This document shows, piece by piece, positions 8,550 to 14,640 of a stretch of DNA of 34,551 nt. How positions within the stretch are numbered: the first letter of the stretch is position 1; each line of letters begins with the position of its first letter. The notes beneath the pieces were generated by a model. The model worked only from the letters and a program-made list of their open reading frames with translations, made no database searches and had not been told where the DNA came from. The stretch spans positions 1-34,551 of the forward strand of contig PMZA01000005.1 of assembly GCA_003170595.1 (NCBI GenBank). Direction: 5' to 3'. Source of the DNA: Armatimonadota bacterium. GTDB taxonomy: Bacteria; Armatimonadota; Zipacnadia; Zipacnadales; FEN-943. Position numbers and translations under genes: made by a program.

Positions 8550-9547
8550 TTCCCCCCAGCGTGCGGGATTCGCCGGAACAGCGGATACCAGCTCGGAGCT
8601 TCGTGCCATATGAGTGGCAACGTGTTGTTCGGCGTGCTATAGCAGGGCACCACGAGAGCACCTGAGTCTTTGTAGCCGAAGGGGCCGTAAGGGGCTTCGT
8701 CGAGGTCATCAAGCCGCTCCATGACCCGCTCGGCTGACGTCTCGACTATCGAGCGAAAGGTTGGCCAGTCTGGGAGTTCCCCGGGCGTAGGGTTGGGCCT
8801 AACACAAAGCTGATCCGGCACCACAACAACAGGCTCAATCCGCACTCCCTCGATGGATCCGAGCTTGTTGGCTCCCGTCTCAAGCATCACCAAGGGGACA
8901 AAAATGCACGGCTGGTCCGGCCGCAGTCGGGCAGCCACCTTCTTGAGGCACCCGGCGGCTTGCGTGCCAGTGCCGACGAAATCCTCCATCACTATGATGC
9001 CGACCTTCTTCTCCGCTTCGGCCTGGGCCAGGGCCGCCTCTGGGGCGGGGCGCAGTTGCAGAGGCCTTGGAGCGACGATCTGGTTCTCCTTGAGGAACTC
9101 GCCGACCGCGCAGCTTTCGGTAATGTGGAACCATGCATGGTTCGCCAGTAGCTCGCGCAGTACCGATGGCCAGGACGGATCCAGCAGATCGTCGCCAGTC
9201 TTCCGTTGTTCCTCCACAATCCAAGGAACAATGACACCCCTGAGTGCTTCCCGATAGAGCGAATCCCGTTCATCACGGCTGACGAAGTGAATGTAGGCAA
9301 CCATCCTTAGCAGAGCCTGGCGCTGTTCGGGTTCTGGGAGATTGCCGAGCCATTTCTCCAGGCGCACATCGAACTCGCCGTCCTCAGACGATGCACTGTG
9401 GTCGCAGTACCTAAGTTCGGCGTGATAGAGAAGCTCGTCAAGCAAGTGGCGAAATGACGATGGGATATAGCCGCTCTTCTCGTCCAGTGGCGAGTTATCC
9501 CATTCAAGCGCCCACTGGTAGAGCTGGTTCTTGGGCGTCATACGCAT
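8546..9547 (-). CDS. Phosphoribosyltransferase-like protein (PRTase-CE type)
   Basis: This 333-aa protein carries the type I phosphoribosyltransferase PRPP-loop signature VGIIVMEDFVGTGTQAAG at about residues 181-198: hydrophobic strand, acidic pair position E-D, then GTGT. The region before it (MRMTPKNQLYQWALE through the 150s) is helical and extra to housekeeping PRTases. No purine or pyrimidine salvage partners are nearby. Paired with the ORC-like ATPase, it matches the PRTase proteins predicted to act as enzymes in phage-conflict systems, perhaps modifying nucleotides or nucleic acid on infection; the substrate is unknown. The start at ATG 9547 has a GGGGGGG site 5' of it and lies 11 nt after the methyltransferase stop. 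A second ATG two codons in is also possible. Confidence 0.72.
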   Translation of the reverse strand: MRMTPKNQLYQWALEWDNSPLDEKSGYIPSSFRHLLDELLYHAELRYCDHSASSEDGEFDVRLEKWLGNLPEPEQRQALLRMVAYIHFVSRDERDSLYREALRGVIVPWIVEEQRKTGDDLLDPSWPSVLRELLANHAWFHITESCAVGEFLKENQIVAPRPLQLRPAPEAALAQAEAEKKVGIIVMEDFVGTGTQAAGCLKKVAARLRPDQPCIFVPLVMLETGANKLGSIEGVRIEPVVVVPDQLCVRPNPTPGELPDWPTFRSIVETSAERVMERLDDLDEAPYGPFGYKDSGALVVPCYSTPNNTLPLIWHEAPSWYPLFRRIPHAGGK

Positions 9548-9558
9548 CCCCCCCAGGG

Positions 9559-10701
9559 CTATCTCTCCGCGACAAAGACTCGCTCGACCATATCTCGCTG
9601 AGAGTGGCCATTGGAGTTGGCGAGGGCGTTGAGGTAGCGCCTGCCTCCAACTACTCGGTGAACACTCCTGTGCGTGATCCTCAGACCAACTTGCCTCGAG
9701 CGGCATATGTCGGCTAGCAGGTCACCGGTTCTTATGACGTCGGTGCGGCGCTCACCCTTGCTAGTCGTCGTGTGGCGGACGTCGCCCGCTATACAGACCA
9801 GTTTACCACTCCTCCTCAATGCCTTCGCTATCGCTGCGAACGCCTCCGTGAGGAGATCCCTGTAACGGTCGATGCTTTGCGTCTGGATATACTGCGCCCT
9901 GATGGTTGGGTAGCTGCGGTTGAGAAGCCACAGGCGCAACCGATTGTCCTTAGCGTACGTCTGAGCGGCGAGATATGGTGGTGACGTAACAACCAGATCC
10001 ACCCGCCCCGTCAACTCGGGGAAAGCCGTCGCGACAGCTGCCGCTGGAGCTTCCATCACATCGCCCGCTACTGATGGAGGCAACGGATCTCGAAAGCACC
10101 TAGCTGCCTTGGCCAATAGGCACTCTTGCACGCTGCGCAGGGGTGCAGTGAGACCATGCTCCTGCGAGTACCGCTGGACGTACTGCGGCGACATCGAGTA
10201 AGCATGTGACGAGGGTAGCGACAAAGAGTAAGATGCGTGGCCGTGAAGGATTCCCAGAAGAAGACCTAGAGCGACTGTGGCACAGCTCCTCGTGGCACGT
10301 CGCCCGAGATCGACGTCGTGTAGGAGCGCATCCCGCACAGATAGGATTTGGGAAAGCGTTGCAGGGTGGAAGAAAATGCGAACCTCGTCAGGCACGTCAG
10401 CGCAGTCCCCGTCGTCGGTTGGCAGACGGCGGATGTACGACTCAACGGCCCGGACATCGGTGGCGAGCAGCTTGGCCCTGCTGCAGATGACCGCCTCGGG
10501 CGCAACGTCGAGCCCATAGGCAGGACGGCCGAGAAGGCGCGCAGCCAGAATCGACGTACCTTTCCCGCAAAATGGATCCAGCACCACACCGCCGGGTCTA
10601 CCGAAGCGCCTGACCAGACCATAGGGCACGTGAAGTGGGAAAGACCCCGTCCGGGCCATCATCTCCTGCATCGAGTGGTCATACCGATCTGCGGTTGGCA
10701 T
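9559..10701 (-). CDS. SAM-dependent DNA methyltransferase (amino-methylating type)
   Basis: This 380-aa enzyme has SAM-binding motif I VLDPFCGKGTSILAA at about residues 38-52 and catalytic motif IV TSPPY at about 239-243. That order (I before IV) and the SPPY tetrapeptide indicate exocyclic-amino DNA methylation (N6-adenine or N4-cytosine). It is the first gene of the minus-strand operon with the PRTase and ORC-like ATPase, and no restriction endonuclease is recognisable beside it. It may mark self DNA for the system. GAGAGAAG lies directly 5' of ATG 10701, which I prefer to an in-frame upstream start at 10761. The target sequence cannot be predicted. Confidence 0.8.
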   Translation of the reverse strand: MPTADRYDHSMQEMMARTGSFPLHVPYGLVRRFGRPGGVVLDPFCGKGTSILAARLLGRPAYGLDVAPEAVICSRAKLLATDVRAVESYIRRLPTDDGDCADVPDEVRIFFHPATLSQILSVRDALLHDVDLGRRATRSCATVALGLLLGILHGHASYSLSLPSSHAYSMSPQYVQRYSQEHGLTAPLRSVQECLLAKAARCFRDPLPPSVAGDVMEAPAAAVATAFPELTGRVDLVVTSPPYLAAQTYAKDNRLRLWLLNRSYPTIRAQYIQTQSIDRYRDLLTEAFAAIAKALRRSGKLVCIAGDVRHTTTSKGERRTDVIRTGDLLADICRSRQVGLRITHRSVHRVVGGRRYLNALANSNGHSQRDMVERVFVAER

Positions 10702-11150
10702 CTTCTCTCGTCGTTGGGCAGGCACTGAGTCGGGGCAGCAACCACGGCCGAAGTCGCCCACCGACCTTGATATGGCAGCACTGTACCGTGGCCCCCAAAA
10801 GGCTGCCCGCGCGTTGGCAGGCTCTTCTGTTCCTTCCCTGGTTCTCTAGCAGGACCTCCGTAACATCGATGGGCCACGGCTACTCTCGAGCTGGCCTGCC
10901 CCCATTGGCGGTACAAGTTGCTACGTCAGACACAGCGCGGTTGCGGCCCTGGGCGACAGGCGGGCCAAGGCAACGTATGGATCCGAAAGCATACCCTCCC
11001 CCGGGCCAGGCGGATAGTGGCCTCACGAATCGCGCAGCCCCAGCTTGTCGTGACGCCTTCGCCAGCGCTCGCCTCCCAACTTCACCACCCGACTAGAAGC
11101 GGCTCGTTCTGCGCCCTTCCGCCCGTCGGCGGAGACCTCCGGTCACGTGG

Positions 11151-11173
11151 CAACTGGGGAAGGCCTCCCCAGT
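11151..11173. repeat. CAACTGGGG palindromic element
   Basis: Inverted repeat with arms ACTGGGGA and TCCCCAGT-like halves around AAGGCC. Related imperfect copies are at 318-340, 725-743 and 923-944 in the region upstream of the initiator gene. All four are intergenic. They resemble small dispersed palindromes (REP-like), but four degenerate copies are too few to define a family. Confidence 0.4.
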
Positions 11174-11226
11174 AGTGCCCTCGCCCCCGCCTGACCCCTC
11201 CCGCCGGGTCATGTTGCGGTGAGGGC

Positions 11227-11250
11227 GGCAATTCTGATTGTCGTTGATCA
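11227..11250 (+). repeat. Dispersed 24-bp motif, copy 2
   Basis: This copy matches 22 of 24 bases of the motif at 518-541, in opposite orientation. The shared halves are GGCAATTCT and TTGTCGTTGATCA. It lies in the gene-free interval between the methyltransferase operon and the frameshifted gene at 11319-11832. Confidence 0.6.
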
Positions 11251-11318
11251 GGCAAGGTCGGTCGGAGTCCGTGACGGCACGCCCCTTTTACCGTCCGAAC
11301 CGAATCGGTTCCGGCATC

Positions 11319-11832
11319 TCATGCATCCCCCGACCAGCCCGCAGGGCCCTCCTGCGTGACCCCGCCTGCGCTCCTATGATCTGCCGCCATCCCTCCCCCG
11401 CTGGCTCGCCCGGCCGCCCTTGCGATAGCGACCTCTATGACCTGCACCATGACGTGACCCGGATCGCCCTCGCCGACCCATTCGGCACCCGGCACGGCTG
11501 GGAAGAACCAGCGCATCCCCAGCAGCTCGTGCGCCTTCATGTAGTCGAACCGCATGTCCCACCAATGGTTGAGGATCGCCTCCACCTTCTCGCAGACGGG
11601 ACGAACCTGCCCGTTCACCCTCACGCCCTTGATCCTGTGGTGCTCCTCGCAGTGAATCAGGTCATTCATGGTGAGCCTGGCCGCATCCTCGAGGACGATC
11701 CACGTGCAGTTGATCAGGCTGCACAGGGCATGGTTCCTGACTTCGATCAGCAGTCGGATCAACCCATCTTCCACCATCTTCCACCATCTGATCCAGCGCG
11801 TCCTGCGTGATTGCGCTCTCCCGTTTACTCAT
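11319..11832 (-). pseudogene. Unrecognised gene frameshifted by a 10-bp tandem duplication
   Basis: The natural start is ATG 11832, preceded by a good GAAGGAC site; it reads MSKRESAITQDALDQMVEDG. A 10-bp unit (CATCTTCCAC on the plus strand) is present twice, at 11765-11774 and 11775-11784, and throws the frame out. Removing one unit restores a continuous 167-codon protein running into LIRLLIEVRNHALCS and ending at 11319, which is exactly 504 coding bases. An internal ATG just downstream could restart a 152-aa product. The middle contains HCEEHHR and a C..H-rich stretch that might bind metal (HNH-like at a guess); I do not assign a family. The C-terminal 35 residues are low-complexity. Confidence 0.6.
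11775..11784. repeat. Second unit of the frameshifting 10-bp tandem repeat
   Basis: CATCTTCCAC at 11765-11774 is repeated directly at 11775-11784 and followed by a partial third unit (CATCT). Such a repeat can expand or contract by replication slippage, so loss of one unit would restore the host gene's frame. Confidence 0.7.
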
Positions 11833-11859
11833 GTCCTTCGCCGCTTTGCGTTCTCACTC

Positions 11860-11950
11860 ATCGATCCAGTCATCGAACCATCTCCCGAGCTGGCGGCGTC
11901 GGACTCGATCTGCCAGAACTCGTAGGTGTCGGGTTCCGGGCCTCGGTCAT
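11860..11950 (-). pseudogene. C-terminal fragment related to the 229-aa gene at 13056-13745
   Basis: On the minus strand the reading GPEPDTYEFWQIESDAASS, then after a one-base shift RWFDDWIDE and a stop, parallels the end of the gene at 13056-13745 (PEPDPYKYWDFECFESGVRG, then WFDEWIDAH). It is therefore a decayed partial copy lying between two other genes, with its beginning missing. It overlaps the last bases of the zinc-ribbon gene. This suggests local duplication and deletion in this gene cluster. Confidence 0.55.
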
Positions 11951-12945
11951 GGTGCGGTGATCGGCTTTGAGCGAGTCCAGAGCACCTCACCGCACTCGTC
12001 GCAGCTGACGTCCAGCATGACGGTCTCGTCCGAGAAGACCTCCACGCTCTCCAGGCCGTAGGCCAGCGGCGCCTCTGGGTCGTCCCGGGTTATCTGGCTC
12101 GCATGCCTGACCAGCGTGTCGGCTGTCAGGTCGTCACCGCCGCACACGGGGCAGTGCTCCGGCAGCCACTCCGGCTCGCCGACCCGGTCCTCCCGGATCC
12201 CATACCCGTTGGTCGTGGCCTGCCACGCCTTGCCCTCGTCGTGGTCGTCGTCCACCTCGACGACTGGCACCCGGAGCCTGATCTGGCGGCCCTCGCGGTC
12301 GCGTAGGATCATCGTGGCCCAGCGGGTGACCTGCCCGTAGTCGGGCGGGATCGCCTCGTACGACTCGCCAAACAGGCCCGGGTTGATGAAGCACCCGCCG
12401 CAGCATTCACCCTCGCCGATCCAGTCAGCATCCAGGTTGAGGGATAGCCCCCAGGGCTTCACCGGGTCCTCCTTGCGGCGCAGGACGAACTCGGGCACCG
12501 GCCCCAGCTTCGACCGCACCTCGTCACGCCGGCGCCGGTGCGCCTCGAGCGGGTCCCGCACGCCGTGCCGCAGATACCGGGCGATGTGCTCCGGGCATAG
12601 GCCGTCGTCGGACCAATCCTCTATCTCTTCTGCGCCAGGCCATCCCTCGGCTTCAGCGCCCTGGGCGTCTGCGAGGACCCGTGCTACGGACAAGCCGCCT
12701 CTCGCCGTGAAACTATGTCGCAGAAAGCAGGCAGCATGGCCGGGGCCCATCAGGCACGTCAGGGCGGCCTCGGCAGCGGGATCATCCCACGGCGAATCCG
12801 ACTCCGGTGATTCGCCCTCAATGGGCTCCCACAGGCAGCGGTCGCAGACGAGCACACCCTCGTAACCCGCCTTGACGGTCCTCTCGCCGCGAGCTTCGGT
12901 CCTCCCACAAAGGCTGCAAATCCTCACACCATCGCTGTCTCTCAC
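11947..12945 (-). CDS. Unrecognised protein with two paired-cysteine zinc-binding clusters
   Basis: This 332-aa protein begins MRDSDGVRICSLCGRTEARG. The first CxxC pair (CSLC) and a CDRC pair about 26 residues on form a four-cysteine cluster like the ClpX-type zinc-binding domain. A second set lies near the C-terminus: CPVCGGDD and SCDECGEVLW. The middle contains GECCGGCF. Acidic residues are abundant. It may be a protein- or nucleic-acid-binding adaptor; I cannot name a function. The GTG at 12945 is chosen over an in-frame GTG at 12954 because AGGAGG (12954-12959) would overlap the latter but lies eight bases from the former. Confidence 0.65.
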   Translation of the reverse strand: MRDSDGVRICSLCGRTEARGERTVKAGYEGVLVCDRCLWEPIEGESPESDSPWDDPAAEAALTCLMGPGHAACFLRHSFTARGGLSVARVLADAQGAEAEGWPGAEEIEDWSDDGLCPEHIARYLRHGVRDPLEAHRRRRDEVRSKLGPVPEFVLRRKEDPVKPWGLSLNLDADWIGEGECCGGCFINPGLFGESYEAIPPDYGQVTRWATMILRDREGRQIRLRVPVVEVDDDHDEGKAWQATTNGYGIREDRVGEPEWLPEHCPVCGGDDLTADTLVRHASQITRDDPEAPLAYGLESVEVFSDETVMLDVSCDECGEVLWTRSKPITAP

Positions 12946-12953
12946 TGCAAACA

Positions 12954-12959
12954 CCTCCT
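12954..12959 (-). promoter_or_regulatory. Ribosome binding site deciding the start at GTG 12945
   Basis: A consensus AGGAGG on the minus strand lies eight bases from GTG 12945. An upstream in-frame GTG at 12954 overlaps this site and so cannot be the start. Confidence 0.75.
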
Positions 12960-12997
12960 GTCGTCGTTGCTGACGTCAACCGCGGGCACCACGAGCG

Positions 12998-13019
12998 CCC
13001 TTATCCGCCTGCGAGATCG
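12998..13019. repeat. Duplicated 22-bp upstream sequence, copy 1
   Basis: CCCTTATCCGCCTGCGAGAT followed by CG recurs with one substitution at 13872-13893, and looser similarity (TGTCGTCG) extends to one side. Copy 1 lies about 53 bp upstream of the zinc-ribbon gene, and copy 2 about 127 bp upstream of the next gene, both on the minus strand. It may be a shared promoter or operator, or a trace of tandem duplication. Confidence 0.55.
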
Positions 13020-13055
13020 GGACAACTTGCCCGTCCCCTAAGCGGCTGGCACTCT

Positions 13056-13745
13056 TTAGCATGAGGGGCGTACCTGTCCGCCCAGCTCGGGACCCTCGGG
13101 ATGGGCGTCGATCCACTCGTCGAACCAGCCCCGGACGCCGGATTCGAAGCACTCAAAGTCCCAGTACTTGTAGGGATCGGGCTCCGGGTCCATGTTGGGT
13201 CCAGGCCACCACACGTTCCCATACTGCTTCCCATCCCACGCGAGGTAGCCGAGCCACCCATACTCCTCATTCTCCACCATGCCGGCCTCCTCCACGTAAC
13301 AGAAGTCATGCTCGTCCATCTCCTTCCGAGCCGCCTCGGCCCTTCGCTCGTCTCGTTCCGCATGGAAGGAGTCCAGATCGCCCTGAGCAGGGGCGATCGT
13401 CCGGATGGCCAGTTCGCTTGTCGTGGACAGCCTGAGTTCGCCCGCTTCGGTGAGCACTAACACGCATCGTTCGTCCCTCTGGTACGCGAGGACGAGTGCC
13501 TGCCTTGGTTCGTCCTTGTGCGGCCGAACACCGTGGAATAGGGCATCGCCCGGCTCCAGAGGGATGACCGAGATCGACTGCAGGTTCTCGGACAGACCGA
13601 TCTCGTCCATGACGATGTACTCCTGGCCGGCCCACTCGCGGACCGGGCGGCGTTCCGCACGGCAGTCATGCCTTTGCTGCACCATCCTCGACGCCGCCTC
13701 GTCAAAGGCCTTCCGAGACTCTCTCATGCCATCTACATCGATCAT
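13056..13745 (-). CDS. Unrecognised acidic protein
   Basis: This 229-aa protein begins MIDVDGMRESRKAFDEAASR. ATG 13745 has GGGAG nine bases upstream; in-frame ATGs at 13754 and 13778 have worse spacing. A central part (QSISVIPLEPGDALFHG to the VLVLTEAGELRL strands) looks beta-rich. A charged helix follows, and a tryptophan- and tyrosine-rich C-terminus contains GNVWWPGP and WFDEWIDAH. No enzyme motif was seen. A decayed copy of its C-terminus lies at 11860-11950, and a shared 22-bp sequence precedes both it and the zinc-ribbon gene, so the cluster has undergone duplication. Function unknown. Confidence 0.6.
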   Translation of the reverse strand: MIDVDGMRESRKAFDEAASRMVQQRHDCRAERRPVREWAGQEYIVMDEIGLSENLQSISVIPLEPGDALFHGVRPHKDEPRQALVLAYQRDERCVLVLTEAGELRLSTTSELAIRTIAPAQGDLDSFHAERDERRAEAARKEMDEHDFCYVEEAGMVENEEYGWLGYLAWDGKQYGNVWWPGPNMDPEPDPYKYWDFECFESGVRGWFDEWIDAHPEGPELGGQVRPSC

Positions 13746-13871
13746 CAGGCTCATCTCCCGGGGCGTTCTCGCCCCCACTGATTCTGTGGGCCTCGCAGCT
13801 CTGCTGAGTGTCCCGGCCCCTCATGTGAGCTTCCATTGCCCGCCAATCCAGGCTGTCGTCGCTCACGGGGA

Positions 13872-13893
13872 CCCTTATCCGGCTGCGAGATCG
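13872..13893. repeat. Duplicated 22-bp upstream sequence, copy 2
   Basis: Matches 12998-13019 at 21 of 22 positions. It lies upstream of the 229-aa gene on the minus strand, in the same orientation as copy 1. Confidence 0.55.
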
Positions 13894-13924
13894 TGGGAAC
13901 GGGCTGCATGGGGATTCTGGGGCT

Positions 13925-13955
13925 CATAACCAAAGTTATAACCATAGTTCATAAC
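13925..13955. promoter_or_regulatory. AT-rich tandem 12-bp repeat, possible operator
   Basis: ATAACCAAAGTT is followed immediately by ATAACCATAGTT and then CATAAC, forming an AT-rich patch in otherwise GC-rich DNA. It lies about 180 bp upstream of the 229-aa minus-strand gene. Tandem 12-bp repeats of this kind often bind a regulator; the partner is unknown. Confidence 0.45.
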
Positions 13956-14278
13956 GGCCCGAGAGCACACGACGGCGGGCATCGAGAGCACCTGGCGAGG
14001 TAGGTCGAGGCACAGGGCAGACGCGGATGGGAGTTCATGCCCGGGATCAGCGAAGGGGAATGACGAGGGCGCAGGGCCTGAAGCCCCAGCTCCAGTCGAG
14101 CCGGGGGCAGAAGCCGGGGACGAGGCCTCCCGAGTTCTCACCTGCTGCGAAAAGAGGCAGCTCATGTCGCTGCCATCCACAATGAGCGTACCGGGCTGGA
14201 CGCCCCCCCCCCTCATCCAGCAGTCGGGGCGGCCACAGGAGAGGTCGTCGAGCACGAGGATGGCCAGGAGGAGGAGGA

Positions 14279-14353
14279 AGACCAGCCTCCGAGGATGTGC
14301 GCCGGGCTCTGGACCGCATCGGCGGCGACGAGGACGAGGCAGACGACAGGTAG
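14279..14353 (+). pseudogene. Remnant of a tyrosine recombinase 3' end
   Basis: This frame reads RPASEDVRRALDRIGGDEDE, then ADDR and a stop. It aligns with the recombinase C-terminus at 4055-4987 (RPSPEDMKRALDRIAGEEDE, then EDSD and a stop). Homology ends sharply upstream, so only the last 24 codons remain. It is followed 26 nt later by the second stem-loop copy, just as the intact gene is followed 27 nt later by the first. The two copies are direct repeats about 9.36 kb apart. This is probably the scar of a related, not identical, integrase. Confidence 0.75.
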
Positions 14354-14379
14354 GCCAACTGGCGACTTGGCATAGTTCC

Positions 14380-14413
14380 GGGCGGCGGGACGGGCATGAG
14401 ATTTCCGCCGCCC
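14380..14413 (+). repeat. Stem-loop after the recombinase remnant, copy 2
   Basis: The stem GGGCGGCGGGA (14380-14390) pairs with TTCCGCCGCCC (14403-14413) with one G-U pair. It is equivalent to 5015-5048, and the third pair is G-C here instead of A-T, a compensatory change. Flanking sequence CGGGTCCTGGCGCA is also shared with copy 1. Confidence 0.65.
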
Positions 14414-14640
14414 GGGTCCTGGCGCACACGTGACCTGTCGCCTGCTCTCTGCCAGCGGGCCTGAAGGGGGCGGCCCGGGCCCGTTGCGCCGCAGCCTTGA
14501 GTATGGGCTGCTGACATTACGAGTGACGCTCGCTTCCCCTCTATGGCCTCTGCCTTGCGCCGGTAGGCGTTTCCATACGGTCCGAACCTCAGTGCAACCC
14601 GCCGCGAAGCGGTTGGGACAGCGCGGCCGAACATGCCGCC

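Larger units (their letters stand above)
10702..11318. other. Gene-free interval upstream of the methyltransferase operon
   Basis: About 600 bp with no supported gene. It must hold the promoter of the minus-strand operon, but no confident -35/-10 pair is visible in this GC-rich sequence. It holds an imperfect palindrome at 11151-11173 (CAACTGGGGA, then CCTCCCCAGT), related to those upstream of the initiator. It also holds copy 2 of the dispersed 24-bp motif at 11227-11250. Confidence 0.4.
13746..14640. other. Gene-free interval with operator-like repeats and a recombinase tail
   Basis: About 900 bp separating two minus-strand gene groups. It contains copy 2 of the duplicated 22-bp sequence (13872-13893), an AT-rich tandem repeat (13925-13955), a recombinase 3'-end remnant (14279-14353) and its stem-loop (14380-14413). 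No intact gene is supported. Confidence 0.5.

Noticed and set aside
7668-8642. 324-codon plus-strand frame
   Set aside because: Antisense shadow of the ORC-like ATPase gene; no motif.
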